This document shows positions 55,622 to 64,000 of a stretch of DNA of 64,000 nucleotides, piece after piece. The position numbers were made by a program, and so were the translations under genes. The stretch spans positions 1-64,000 of the forward strand of contig CAJTJY010000004.1 of the NCBI GenBank assembly GCA_910576975.1. The letters are read 5' to 3'. The notes beneath the pieces are model-generated. The model made no database searches, was not told the origin of the DNA, and saw only the letters and a program-made list of their open reading frames with translations. Origin of the DNA: an uncultured Lachnospiraceae bacterium (lineage in GTDB: Bacteria; Bacillota; Clostridia; Lachnospirales; Lachnospiraceae). Within the stretch, counting starts at the first letter, position 1, and each line of letters starts with the position of its first letter.

Positions 55622-56332
55622 ATGGACAAAGAGATAGGGATTATCATGGCTGCAGGACTGGGAAACAGAATGCGCCCTTTAACGGAAACAGTGCCGAAAC
55701 CGTTGATAGAAGCAGGCGAAAGACCGATGATTGAGTCGGTGATTGCAGGCTTAAAGACACGGGGAATATCTGAAATTTACGTGGTGGTTGGTTATCTGAA
55801 AGAGCAGTTTTCCTATTTGACAAAAAAATACCAGGGATTAACCTTGCTGGAAAATACCGAGTATGAGACAAAAAATAATATTTTTTCATTGTATGCGGCA
55901 AGAAATGTCCTCGGGAAAGGAGACTGCTTTATCTGTGAAGCAGATTTATTGGTAATGGATCCAGGGTTATTTGAACGGGCATTGGATCATTCCGGTTATT
56001 TTGGGAAAATGGTTTCAGGCTATTCGGATGATTGGATTTTTGAGCAGCGAAATGGATGGATCTCCAGAATAAAAAAGGGCGGCACCGACGTCTATCATAT
56101 GGTTGGAATTTCTTATTTCAAGAAAGAAGACGCCAAGCTTCTTGCGCAAAAAATCACGCAGGCATGTCAAAACGAAGAAAATGGGGAGTTGTTTTGGGAT
56201 CAAGTAGTGGATCAAAATCTGCAAGAGCTTAGAATGAAAGTGTTTCCAGTAAAAGAGGGGCAGATTGTGGAGATTGATACGGTAGAGGAGTTAAAAAATG
56301 TAAGGGATTCGTGGAACTTGAGAAATAGATAG
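55622..56332 (+). CDS. LicC/PntC-type cytidylyltransferase (predicted CMP-AEP synthesis)
   Basis: 236 residues. Nucleotidyltransferase signature IIMAAGLGNRMRPLTETVPK, then ENTEYETKNNIFSLYAAR and CEADLLVMDP. The C-terminal part has YSDDWIFEQRNGWISRIKKG and VYHMVGISYF. This is the fold of phosphocholine and AEP cytidylyltransferases (LicC, PntC). Between phnW and the decarboxylase gene, the natural substrate is AEP, giving CMP-AEP. An HTH-fused relative is at 58826. Confidence 0.82.
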   Translation: MDKEIGIIMAAGLGNRMRPLTETVPKPLIEAGERPMIESVIAGLKTRGISEIYVVVGYLKEQFSYLTKKYQGLTLLENTEYETKNNIFSLYAARNVLGKGDCFICEADLLVMDPGLFERALDHSGYFGKMVSGYSDDWIFEQRNGWISRIKKGGTDVYHMVGISYFKKEDAKLLAQKITQACQNEENGELFWDQVVDQNLQELRMKVFPVKEGQIVEIDTVEELKNVRDSWNLRNR

Positions 56333-56372
56333 TTGCCAGACGCAGCTTTGAGAAAGGGAAGGTAATTTAAAT

Positions 56373-57506
56373 ATGGAAGTTTCTTTGGTGGCAAAGCAAT
56401 TAAAAGATATGGGAATAGACACGGTGATTGGCGTTCCTGATTCAGCGCTGAAGCCATTTTGTGATTTTATGGATCACAATGAGGATCCATATTTCCATCA
56501 TTTTGTGACAGCAAATGAAGGCGCGGCTGTGGGAATGGCGATCGGTCATTATCTTGGTTCCGGGAAGCCTGCCTGTGTATACATGCAAAACAGCGGCCTT
56601 GGAAATGCCGTGAATCCCATTACGTCACTGGCAAATGAAAAAGTTTACGGAATCCCCATGCTGCTGCTGATTGGTTGGCGTGGGATGCCTGGAAAAAAAG
56701 ACGAGCCTCAGCATTGCTTTATGGGAGAGATTACTTGCGCATTATTAGAGCAGATGATGATTCCATATAAGGTCGTAAAGCCGGATGTCACAGAGGAGCA
56801 ATGGGAAAAGATGGCCAGTCTGGCAAGGGAACATTTCAAAGAAGGGCGGCAGTTCGCCTTGGTAGTGCAATCAGGGGCTTTTGAGACGGTAAAAATCAAT
56901 AAACGGGAAAACAACTGGCAGCTTGTCCGTGAGGAAGTGATTGCAAAGATCCTTTCCATGATTTCCGAAGAAGACGTCGTAGTTTCCACCACAGGCAAGA
57001 TTTCACGTGAAGTATATGAACAGAGCGATAAGCTCAGGGGAGAACACAGGCAGGCATTTCTCACGGTAGGCGGCATGGGACATGCGTCGATGATTGCTTA
57101 TGGAATTGCCATAGAACAGCCACATAAAAGGGTATATTGCATAGACGGCGACGGGGCGGCGCTGATGCATATGGGAAGCCTGGCGTTTCTGGGAAAAGAA
57201 AAGCCTGGCAATCTGGTGCATATATGCCTCAACAATGATGCGCATGAATCAGTAGGGGGGACGAAGACAGGGTGCGCCGGACTTGATTATGCCAGGATAG
57301 CGGCGACCAGCGGTTATCCGTTAGCAGAAACGGTCCATGATATGGAAGGAGTGCAAAAGGCGCTGCACAGGATTAGGCAGGAAAGGCAGTTATCATTTTT
57401 GGAAATCAAGGTGTCCCTCGATGCAAGGAACGATCTGGGGAGGCCGAAAGAGACTGCTGCCGAGAATAAGAGAGCGTTTATGGAATATCATGAGGTGATA
57501 AAATGA
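56373..57506 (+). CDS. Phosphonopyruvate decarboxylase
   Basis: 377 residues, thiamine-diphosphate enzyme that pulls the PEP mutase equilibrium toward phosphonates by making phosphonoacetaldehyde. Blocks: VIGVPDSALKPFCDFMDH, TANEGAAVGMAIGHYLGSGK (with the catalytic Glu), CVYMQNSGLGNAVNPITSL and the cofactor motif GDGAALMHMGSLAFLGKEK ending NN. Its end overlaps the PEP mutase start by 4 bp (ATGA). Confidence 0.92.
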   Translation: MEVSLVAKQLKDMGIDTVIGVPDSALKPFCDFMDHNEDPYFHHFVTANEGAAVGMAIGHYLGSGKPACVYMQNSGLGNAVNPITSLANEKVYGIPMLLLIGWRGMPGKKDEPQHCFMGEITCALLEQMMIPYKVVKPDVTEEQWEKMASLAREHFKEGRQFALVVQSGAFETVKINKRENNWQLVREEVIAKILSMISEEDVVVSTTGKISREVYEQSDKLRGEHRQAFLTVGGMGHASMIAYGIAIEQPHKRVYCIDGDGAALMHMGSLAFLGKEKPGNLVHICLNNDAHESVGGTKTGCAGLDYARIAATSGYPLAETVHDMEGVQKALHRIRQERQLSFLEIKVSLDARNDLGRPKETAAENKRAFMEYHEVIK

Positions 57507-58798
57507 AGACAGTATATGCTTGTTTTTGCACAGATGTGATTCACGAGGGACATTTAAATATTATTCAGGAAGCAGAGAAGCATGGAACAGTCGTTGCAGG
57601 AGTATTGAGTGATGAAGCCATGGTGCGCTATGACAGGGTGCCGCTGATTTCCTTGGAGGAAAGAAAAAAACTGCTTAAGGAGATTGCGGGCGTTTCCAAA
57701 GTCGTTGTGCAGCACGAGGTTTCGTATCAAGGGATCCTAGAGGAGCTCAGGCCGGACTATGTGATTCATGGCGACGACTGGCAGAAAGGACCGATGTGCA
57801 CTGTGCGCCAAAACGTGATTGACACATTGGCAAAATGGGGCGGAGAGTTAATCGAAATTCCTTACACGCAGAATGAGAAAGTGAAAAAAATCGACGCCTT
57901 GATGCGGGAGCGTGCCGCTATGCCGGAATATCGAAGAAAACGTTTAAGACAGTTAATCCAATTATGTCCGATTGTAAAGACTCTGGAAGTGCACAGCGGC
58001 CTTACGGGGCTGATTGCAGAAAAAACCGTGGTATCTTCTGGCGGAACGGTGGATCAGTTTGACGCCATGTGGATTTCCAGCCTCTGTGATTCTACCGTGA
58101 GAGGAAAGCCTGATATAGAGCTCGTGGATATGTCTTCCAGGCTGCGCACGGTGGACGAGGTCATGGAGGTCACTACGAAGCCGGTTATTTTAGACGGCGA
58201 TACTGGGGGATTGCTGGAACATTTTGTATACAATGTAAGAACTTTGGAACGAATGGGAGTATCCGCCATTATCATTGAAGATAAGACAGGCTTAAAAAAG
58301 AATTCTTTGTTTGGCACCGAGGTTTCCCAGACGCAGGAAAGCATAGAGAATTTCTGCGCTAAGATCAAAGCGGGAAAGCGGGTGCTTAGAGCCCAAGAAT
58401 TTATGATTATCGCCCGGATCGAGAGCTTGATTTTAGAAAAGGGGATAACCGACGCATTGACCCGGGCTAAGGCTTATGTGGAGGCTGGAGCAGACGGGAT
58501 TATGATTCACAGCAGGAAAAAGCAGCCAGACGAGGTATTTGAATTTTGCGACAAATTCAGGGAGCAGGATAAAGTTACGCCGCTGGTTGCCGTGCCTACG
58601 TCTTACCACGATGTGACAGAGGACGAATTGTCTTCGCATGGGGTGAATATTGTGATTTACGCCAATCAGTTGGTCCGAAGCGCTTTCCCGGCGATGCATC
58701 AAACCGCCATGGACATTCTGACGTTTCATAGGTCGAAAGAAGCGGATGGCAGGCTTATGCCGATCAAAGATATCATTACCCTGATTGACGAGCTATAA
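57503..58798 (+). CDS. Phosphoenolpyruvate mutase fused to an N-terminal cytidylyltransferase-like domain
   Basis: 431 residues. C-terminal domain (about 150-431): PEP mutase, making phosphonopyruvate, with the signature IIIEDKTGLKKNS and the DGDTGG block near residue 232 that binds Mg. N-terminal domain (about 1-140): HxGH-type nucleotidyltransferase fold (CTDVIHEGHLNIIQEAEKHG, then HGDDWQ). It may be a second activating domain. Committed step of the whole AEP pathway. Start overlaps the decarboxylase stop; the gene to the right runs the other way. Confidence 0.9.
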   Translation: MKTVYACFCTDVIHEGHLNIIQEAEKHGTVVAGVLSDEAMVRYDRVPLISLEERKKLLKEIAGVSKVVVQHEVSYQGILEELRPDYVIHGDDWQKGPMCTVRQNVIDTLAKWGGELIEIPYTQNEKVKKIDALMRERAAMPEYRRKRLRQLIQLCPIVKTLEVHSGLTGLIAEKTVVSSGGTVDQFDAMWISSLCDSTVRGKPDIELVDMSSRLRTVDEVMEVTTKPVILDGDTGGLLEHFVYNVRTLERMGVSAIIIEDKTGLKKNSLFGTEVSQTQESIENFCAKIKAGKRVLRAQEFMIIARIESLILEKGITDALTRAKAYVEAGADGIMIHSRKKQPDEVFEFCDKFREQDKVTPLVAVPTSYHDVTEDELSSHGVNIVIYANQLVRSAFPAMHQTAMDILTFHRSKEADGRLMPIKDIITLIDEL

Positions 58799-58825
58799 TC
58801 TTGCAAGCTTCCATCTAGAGCTCTA

Positions 58826-59710
58826 TCACAGGTACGAGGGATCGATTTCTTTCAATTCACGGTAAGTATCAATCTCTGCGATATCGTAAAAGCAGCAGGG
58901 GCGTACGGCGATCTGGTACTCTTTGTTATAATAATCTATTGCCACTTGGTCCCAATACCGTTCTTTTCCGCCTGGAGAATCATAAACTTCTTTGATATGA
59001 TTCTCCAGGCGTTTTCCATCTTCGGCGCTCCAGTAAGAGAGACCGAACATATGGTAGCAGTTCCTCCCTCCAATGCACATCTGCGTTACAAAGCCGTTTT
59101 TTGTTTTCAGGCACCAGTCGTCCGTCCGTTCCACAGGCACGCCGATATAATTTGTCTGGTACTGGTATTTGGTAATCAGCGCAGGATTGTAAAGCAGCAG
59201 GTCAGCGTCGCATACATAGGCATTTTGGATCAGGTGACGTGCCTGCATGGCAGAGGAAATATTATTTTCGTCTTGATATGCAGGATTTTCAATGAATTGA
59301 ATGGTGGGATATTTGCATAGGAGCTGGTCAAACTGTTCTGCCAGATATCCCCGTATCAGATAAATTTCATAGATGCCAGCCGCAGTGATGGCGTCGAGCA
59401 AGCTGTCAATGATGCGGCGCCCCTTGACGCGTACCAGGGGCTTTGGCGTGTTTAAAGTTATCGGAACGAGGCGCGAGCCGAATCCGGCGGCAAAAATAAC
59501 TGCCCGCAGGACTTTGTAAGGTTCCAGTGCGGCAACGCCCTCTCTGGTGATATCGCCGTTGCAGACAAGATTTTGCATGGTCAGTTGATTGAGAACTTTA
59601 TTGACAGTCCCAAGAGAGAGATTTTGCTTCGTTGCTATGACTCGCTGTGTAAGATGCTGTTTTTCTTCTACCATTAGAGTTAAAATATCAAATTGTTTTT
59701 TGGTCATCAT
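58826..59710 (-). CDS. Winged-helix/LicC-PntC-type cytidylyltransferase fusion
   Basis: 294 residues. N-terminal winged helix-turn-helix (about 1-65: LTQRVIATKQNLSLGTVNKV) joined to a cytidylyltransferase (about 68-294: IFAAGFGSRLVPITLNTPKP, YQDENNISSAMQAR, CDADLLLYNP, CYHMFGLSYW). The catalytic half is paralogous to the 55622 product. A DNA-binding domain on a cytidylyltransferase suggests an enzyme that also senses its substrate or product and autoregulates; this is inference. Start has AAGGAGCGCCA upstream. Ends 28 bp from the stop of the convergent PEP mutase gene. Confidence 0.82.
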   Translation of the reverse strand: MMTKKQFDILTLMVEEKQHLTQRVIATKQNLSLGTVNKVLNQLTMQNLVCNGDITREGVAALEPYKVLRAVIFAAGFGSRLVPITLNTPKPLVRVKGRRIIDSLLDAITAAGIYEIYLIRGYLAEQFDQLLCKYPTIQFIENPAYQDENNISSAMQARHLIQNAYVCDADLLLYNPALITKYQYQTNYIGVPVERTDDWCLKTKNGFVTQMCIGGRNCYHMFGLSYWSAEDGKRLENHIKEVYDSPGGKERYWDQVAIDYYNKEYQIAVRPCCFYDIAEIDTYRELKEIDPSYL

Positions 59711-61308
59711 TGGCGCTCCTTGACTTTAATTTTGTGGGCCAGGCAGGACGCTAGGGCTTTCATTGCCAGGTTTATCCCCCAGATCAGCAGGGAAATGAAT
59801 GCTGACGCTTCCAGCATCATCTGAGCCTCAAACTGATTTATCATCAATGCCACTGGCTTTGTCGCAGCATTGGAAAGAAATGCAACGGCAGAAATGGTCA
59901 TCATGGAATTTACAAAGAAATAAGAAAACATTTCAAACAGCGTCAGAGCAGTCTGAGGCACAAATATGCCGCGCAGCATCCGAAGCCTGCCGATTCCCAA
60001 GGATGCTCCCACAGCTTCCAGATTGGGATTGATTTTGCCCATGCTGTGATAGATCATCAGATAGGGCGGTGAGAAAAAGTGTACGATATTGACCAAGACC
60101 AAAATTGCCATGGTGCCGTAAAGCCATGTGGACTTAAAGAACATCACATAAGAAAGACCGAGGACAATGCCTGGCACGGCCAGCGAAAGAGTGGACATCA
60201 AATGTAGAAAACGACAACTGCGCCCAGGCATTCGTGCCGTAAAATATCCGCAGAAGAAAGCGGTGATTGTCCCAATCAGCGCCGTGCAAAGCGCCATGAT
60301 CACAGAGTTGCCCAAATATCCCATCACGTCTTTTTGGATCGACGCCGTGATGTGGCGCATGGTAAAGCTCATGTCCCTGGGGTAGCGGTTTGCGAAGGTG
60401 AGTATGGCAAAGGACAGTATCGGGATCAGTGCGCAGACTGCGGTCAGAGTAAGAAACACATAGGAGGCGGCGTTGGCTTTTGGAGATTTTTGGACTACAA
60501 AGGGCTTGGACAGGAACGTTTCAGAGGCATTGCTTTTGCAAAGCAGGTCGCTAAAAAAAGCAATGACGGCTGGAATCAGAAGGATCACGCCAAATACACT
60601 TCCCTGCACAAAGTCCTGGCGTCCGATGACTTCTTCATACATGATGACAGGAAGGGTCTTGAATGTGCCGCCCACCATCAGCGCAACGCCGTAATCTGTC
60701 ACAATCATCGTGAAGGTTGCAAACAGCACATTGAGCAGCGGTTTGCGCAGATAGGGAAAGCTGATGGCTGTAAACTTGCGCCAGCGTGGAATGCCTAAAA
60801 CCGCCGCTTCCTCATAGGGCGTAAAATCCTCATAGCGGAGGATGTCGAGAAGCATCAGGTATGCAACTGGAAAAGAATACATTACGCTGCCAGCCACAAT
60901 GCCCCAAAATCCATAAATGCCCTCAGATGCGCCGAGAAAGCGCGTCAGAACGCCGTTGCTTCCCCATAGGATGATCAAGCTCATGCCATGAGATAATGAG
61001 GGGATCAGCATCGGAAATAATAAAACGCCATGAAAAATATGTTTGCCGCAAATGGTAGTCCGCGCCATGCACCAGGCGGCCGTCAGGGCAAGGAGCACAG
61101 AAATTATCGTGGCGCACAAGGAAACAGCCACAGAATGCGCCAATGATTGTGCTACCATAGGTTTTGAAAAGATAGCGGCAATATCTGCCTGATGGAAATG
61201 GATCAGCAGCCGTAGCAATGGAAGAATGACGGCTGCAACGAAGAAGCAGCCAGTCAGCGTCCGGATTGCGTCTAAGGTTCTGCGTTCCTGTTTCAGCAAA
61301 GGTAACAC
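59707..61308 (-). CDS. ABC transporter permease, fused double unit (AEP/Fe(III) type)
   Basis: 533 residues, about 12 membrane segments in two homologous BPD_transp_1 units (about 1-260 and 280-533), like FbpB/PhnUV. The EAA-type loop of the first unit is EEAAVLGIPRWRKFTAISFP; that of the second is EAVGASLGIGRLRMLRGIFV. GTG start at 61308 has only a weak AGAGAG upstream. Its TGA overlaps the next gene's start. The neighbouring cytidylyltransferase argues for AEP uptake, though iron or polyamine import cannot be excluded. Confidence 0.82.
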   Translation of the reverse strand: MLPLLKQERRTLDAIRTLTGCFFVAAVILPLLRLLIHFHQADIAAIFSKPMVAQSLAHSVAVSLCATIISVLLALTAAWCMARTTICGKHIFHGVLLFPMLIPSLSHGMSLIILWGSNGVLTRFLGASEGIYGFWGIVAGSVMYSFPVAYLMLLDILRYEDFTPYEEAAVLGIPRWRKFTAISFPYLRKPLLNVLFATFTMIVTDYGVALMVGGTFKTLPVIMYEEVIGRQDFVQGSVFGVILLIPAVIAFFSDLLCKSNASETFLSKPFVVQKSPKANAASYVFLTLTAVCALIPILSFAILTFANRYPRDMSFTMRHITASIQKDVMGYLGNSVIMALCTALIGTITAFFCGYFTARMPGRSCRFLHLMSTLSLAVPGIVLGLSYVMFFKSTWLYGTMAILVLVNIVHFFSPPYLMIYHSMGKINPNLEAVGASLGIGRLRMLRGIFVPQTALTLFEMFSYFFVNSMMTISAVAFLSNAATKPVALMINQFEAQMMLEASAFISLLIWGINLAMKALASCLAHKIKVKERQ

Positions 61309-61341
61309 CTCTCTTTTTCTAAAATTGATCTTAGGATGCAG

Positions 61342-62103
61342 TTAAATTAATATGTCTTCAAATTTCGCAAGCATCGATAGCTTTTTGTTAAGATTGTCAT
61401 AGACGAATTCCCGAACATATGCATCCGCCGGGTCTTTAAGTATGTTCTGCGGCGTATCGATCTGATGGATGACGGAGCTGCCCATGACGATGATCCGGTC
61501 AGAAAGGGCGAATGCTTCTTCCTGATCGTGGGTAATATAAATCATGGCAGTGCCAGACTTGTGCTGGATCCGTTTTAATTCTTCTTGCAAGGACAGCCGG
61601 TTTGCAGCGTCTAATGCGCTCATAGGCTCATCCAGCAAAAGGATCGAGGGAGAGAGCGCCAGGGTGCGTGCAATGGCGGCGCGCTGCTGCTGTCCGCCAG
61701 AAAGTTCTCGAGGATATTTGCCGATATGCGCAGATAAGCCGACCTGTTCTAGCATGTGGAGGGCAGTTTCGCGGGCATGAGCTTTCGATTCTTTGTGAAA
61801 GCGCAGTGCATATTCTACATTTTTCAACACCGTCATATGTTCAAAAAGAGCATAATTCTGAAATACGATTCCCATGCTCCGCTGATCGCAAGGGGCATGG
61901 GTAATATCTTGCCCGTTTAGCAGGATCCTGCCCTCATCTGGGGCAAGGAGGCCAATTAATATGCGAAGCAACGTTGTCTTTCCGCAACCCGAAGGGCCGA
62001 GGATCGAGAGAAATTCCCCAGGAGCCATCGTAAAAGAGATATCTTTCAGGGCAGTGTGACGCTTATATTTTTTGGAGATATTATGTACGCTCAATGATTC
62101 CAT
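61342..62103 (-). CDS. ABC transporter ATP-binding protein (AEP/Fe(III) type)
   Basis: 253 residues. Walker A GPSGCGKTTLLR, signature LSGGQQQRAAIARTLALSPS, Walker B ILLLDEPMSALDA and switch His in ITHDQEEAFALS. It resembles FbpC/PotA-like ATPases but lacks a C-terminal TOBE domain of usual length. Its start lies 13 bp inside the binding-protein gene, so they are coupled. Confidence 0.9.
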   Translation of the reverse strand: MESLSVHNISKKYKRHTALKDISFTMAPGEFLSILGPSGCGKTTLLRILIGLLAPDEGRILLNGQDITHAPCDQRSMGIVFQNYALFEHMTVLKNVEYALRFHKESKAHARETALHMLEQVGLSAHIGKYPRELSGGQQQRAAIARTLALSPSILLLDEPMSALDAANRLSLQEELKRIQHKSGTAMIYITHDQEEAFALSDRIIVMGSSVIHQIDTPQNILKDPADAYVREFVYDNLNKKLSMLAKFEDILI

Positions 62104-63077
62104 TTGTCCAACAAACGCTCCTTTAATTCAATGTCTCCAATCCCTTTCATATCAGCATAGGGAATGTCCTTGGGAAAGTTCTCCATGGTGATTTCACTAT
62201 CCACAAAAATGGGTTCGGGCGCATAGTTCTTATTTTCTTCTCTGCTGACGTTCTGGCAGATATAATCAAATACTTTCATGACGTCTTGATCTTGTTCCTT
62301 GCCTTTTGCCACAGCGTTAGAATAGGAGGTATAGGGGGCTCCGGAATCAAAAAACAGGATTTGGAAATTATTACCGTCGTTAATCAGCTCCGCTGCATGA
62401 AACGTCATGCCAAGCGCAATCGCCGCTTCCCTTGTGACAAGCGCTTTGACAGGCCCGGAACCGGAGGTGGTAAAGCCCTGCCCGGAAATATTTTCTGCTA
62501 ATTTGTCAAAGTATTCAAATGCTGCCTCTTCGCCGCGGTCGTTTACCATCTGAAGCAGGAAGATGTAGCCTGTGCCGGAGGATTTGGGATTTGGCATCGA
62601 GATCAGGCCTTGATATTCTGGCTTTAGCAGGTCATCATAACAGGAAGGGACGGCAATCCCTTTTTCTTTTAGAGCAGCGGCGTCAACCACGATGGCGCCG
62701 CTCATGCGCATAGCGGGCACATACTTATGGTTTTCTGATACAAGGTCCGGCGTATACTGACTGAAATCGATATGATCCAGCGTGGCAAGGCTGTCGTTGC
62801 ATTTTTCCAGATAAGAAGATTCCAATTCCAGGAAGATATCGGCGTCTGTCTTGGTTCCCTCGGCGGCAAGTTTTGCGGCAAGACTGCCAGTATCCATGTA
62901 AGTTTGCCGGATGTCATATTCGGGAAATTTTTGATCTAGCATTTTCTGTGTCAGCTCAAGACATTTTTCTTCAGCACAGGAATAAATAGTTATCGTTTTT
63001 TTGGAACCGCAGCCAGAGATCGCTGTTGCACATAAGGATAATGCAAGTAAAATCATGGTAAGTTTCTTTTTTGACAT
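62091..63077 (-). CDS. ABC transporter solute-binding lipoprotein (predicted AEP-binding)
   Basis: 328 residues. Lipobox AISGCGSK at about residues 19-26 marks a membrane-anchored lipoprotein. It has the Fbp/PhnS-type binding fold with SMPNPKSSGTGYIFLLQMVN and GMTFHAAELINDGNN. It likely captures AEP for import, or another oxyanion or iron complex. Start with GGAG upstream and a promoter at 63122-63151. The operon reads lipoprotein-ATPase-permease-HTH cytidylyltransferase. Confidence 0.83.
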   Translation of the reverse strand: MSKKKLTMILLALSLCATAISGCGSKKTITIYSCAEEKCLELTQKMLDQKFPEYDIRQTYMDTGSLAAKLAAEGTKTDADIFLELESSYLEKCNDSLATLDHIDFSQYTPDLVSENHKYVPAMRMSGAIVVDAAALKEKGIAVPSCYDDLLKPEYQGLISMPNPKSSGTGYIFLLQMVNDRGEEAAFEYFDKLAENISGQGFTTSGSGPVKALVTREAAIALGMTFHAAELINDGNNFQILFFDSGAPYTSYSNAVAKGKEQDQDVMKVFDYICQNVSREENKNYAPEPIFVDSEITMENFPKDIPYADMKGIGDIELKERLLDKWNH

Positions 63078-63121
63078 GTCATGTTACTCCGATCTGTTCA
63101 TTTTCTTTTGTTGATCCTCTT

Positions 63122-63151
63122 ATTATAAACAAAAATATCTTAAGTTGATAA
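63122..63151 (-). promoter_or_regulatory. Sigma-A promoter of the ABC importer operon
   Basis: -10 TATAAT (63127-63122) with an 18-nt spacer to a weak -35 TTATCA (63151-63146). The -35 is poor, so regulation is likely, possibly by the HTH protein of the same operon. Confidence 0.5.
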
Positions 63152-63223
63152 ATTCGACAAAGAAAATAGAATTATTTTTGTATTATGTAAGACATTGCGC
63201 CTTGTGGGGGATAGAAAAAAGAA

Positions 63224-63252
63224 TTGTTATTGAAATGTGAATATGTTACAAT
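63224..63252 (+). promoter_or_regulatory. Sigma-A promoter reading into the palindromic element and the last gene
   Basis: -35 TTGTTA (63224-63229), 17-nt spacer, -10 TACAAT (63247-63252). Only 15 bp later the palindromic element begins, so its hairpin would be in the leader RNA. Confidence 0.5.
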
Positions 63253-63267
63253 TTAAACAACAGGCGT

Positions 63268-63443
63268 GGGGCTGTCGTACTAATATAAATTTGTTCAAAA
63301 GGTCTTGCCGCTTATGCGGCAAAGTCAGAATTCACAAAAATCACTCTGGAAAGCTAGCTTTCCAAGATGATTTTTGTGCATTTTGTTTACATTGCCTCGC
63401 AATGTAAGCCTTTTGAACAAATTTATATTAGTGTGACAACTTC
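63268..63443. repeat. 176-bp palindromic MITE-like element, copy 2
   Basis: Inverted arms (about 24 perfect base pairs plus a less perfect tip) enclose a core that matches copy 1 at 5992-6171 in reverse orientation, with the same nested hairpins. The arms differ in sequence from copy 1 but stay complementary to each other. It separates a promoter at 63224 from the gene starting at 63550. Confidence 0.8.
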
Positions 63444-63549
63444 ATGCAGAAAGAAAATATTACTACAACGTTTCTGTCAAGCATGGCATGAGAGGACTTT
63501 TTGTCGGCTATCGACAGAAATAGTAAAAATGCAAGGATTAAGGTTTCTT

Positions 63550-64000
63550 ATGAACAAGATAATTATTTTTGAATCAAAAACAGATTCGTTGAGAACATTT
63601 GCGCGGCTGATGGCAGAGGGGTTTGAGGAAGCTGGCTACCAAGTATTGTTGGCAGACATGCAAAGAGAAGCGCAGGCCAGAGAAGAAATTTATGCATTTG
63701 CAGATCCAGGAAATACGGCGGCGCTGTTTTTTAACCATGCGGGCATGAATCTGCTCACAGACGAAAGGCAGAGCATTTGGAATGAACTGGACGCAGATTG
63801 TTATGACTTTATCGTGGATCATCCGATGTACTACCATGCAGCGATGATCTTCCCGATCCGGCGGCTGACATTTTTGTGCGTAGATGAATGCCATCAGAAA
63901 TATATTGAGAGGTTTTATGCGGGAAAGATCCGTAGCTTTTTCTTTCCTTTGGCTGGAATCCGCAGCCAGGAGCCAGAGATTCCCTTTTTGGAACGTTCGA
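63550..64000 (+). CDS. CgeB-like glycosyltransferase, N-terminal part (runs off window)
   Basis: 150 residues visible, no stop before the window end. The layout matches the N-terminal half of the three CgeB/DUF3880 paralogs at 32588-36207: a Rossmann start (MNKIIIFESKTDSLRTF), DFIVDHPMYYHAAM and FLCVDECHQKYIERFY ending PLAGI. A fourth member of that set, on the opposite strand, indicates the island continues to the right. ATG at 63550 with AAGG upstream. Confidence 0.7.
   Translation, partial: MNKIIIFESKTDSLRTFARLMAEGFEEAGYQVLLADMQREAQAREEIYAFADPGNTAALFFNHAGMNLLTDERQSIWNELDADCYDFIVDHPMYYHAAMIFPIRRLTFLCVDECHQKYIERFYAGKIRSFFFPLAGIRSQEPEIPFLERS

Noticed and set aside
1..64000. CRISPR array, tRNA or rRNA genes
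   Set aside because: No regularly spaced short repeats or tRNA/rRNA sequences were recognised by eye.

Overview
The window looks like part of a chromosome from a motile, gut-type Clostridia, most likely Lachnospiraceae. This is inferred from gene content: low-GC style promoters and ribosome binding sites, a FlgM-FlgN-FlgK-FlgL-FliW-CsrA flagellar order, a class B sortase, BspA-type leucine-rich repeats and FnIII-tailed secreted proteins. No rRNA or tRNA is present to fix the taxon.

Layout. (1) 1-6.2 kb: the end of an IS3-family element, a biotin-repressed bioY, a double hemerythrin, galM, nth, a DUF1015 protein and a small alarmone synthetase. (2) 6.0-20.7 kb: a chemotaxis receptor, a giant (about 2400 aa) repeat protein, a class B sortase, a BspA-LRR wall protein with a TPKTG sorting signal, and a secreted protein with two single-cysteine thioredoxin-like domains. 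(3) 20.7-32.5 kb: late flagellar genes flgM-flgN-flgK-flgK-flgL-fliW-csrA-flaG-fliD-fliS-fliT-like-hag. Three sigma-28 promoters are visible, and the flagellin leader carries a CsrA-type GGA hairpin. (4) 32.6-54.4 kb: a glycosylation island starting directly behind flagellin. It has three CgeB-like glycosyltransferases on the minus strand, then methyltransferases, glycosyltransferases (GT2-like, GT-D, CDP-glycerol-transferase-like) and a CDP-6-deoxy-sugar pathway with a C-methyltransferase. (5) 54.5-63.1 kb: a complete 2-aminoethylphosphonate (AEP) pathway in one operon (phnW, pntC-like cytidylyltransferase, ppd, PEP mutase). Convergent to it is a second, HTH-fused cytidylyltransferase with an ABC importer of the AEP/iron type. 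A fourth CgeB-like gene runs off the right edge, so the island continues.

How it may work together (inference). Flagellin made under sigma-28 and FliW/CsrA control would be decorated by the adjacent transferases with a glycan containing a CDP-derived branched 6-deoxyhexose and capped with AEP activated as CMP-AEP. AEP would come from PEP or from uptake. A phosphonate-decorated flagellum is the most interesting hypothesis here, but a capsule or other cell-surface glycan is also possible.

Other points of interest are two ~180-bp palindromic mobile-like elements in opposite core orientation, a 27-bp perfect hairpin flanked by 10-bp direct repeats, and a frameshift splitting a CitC-like gene in the island.
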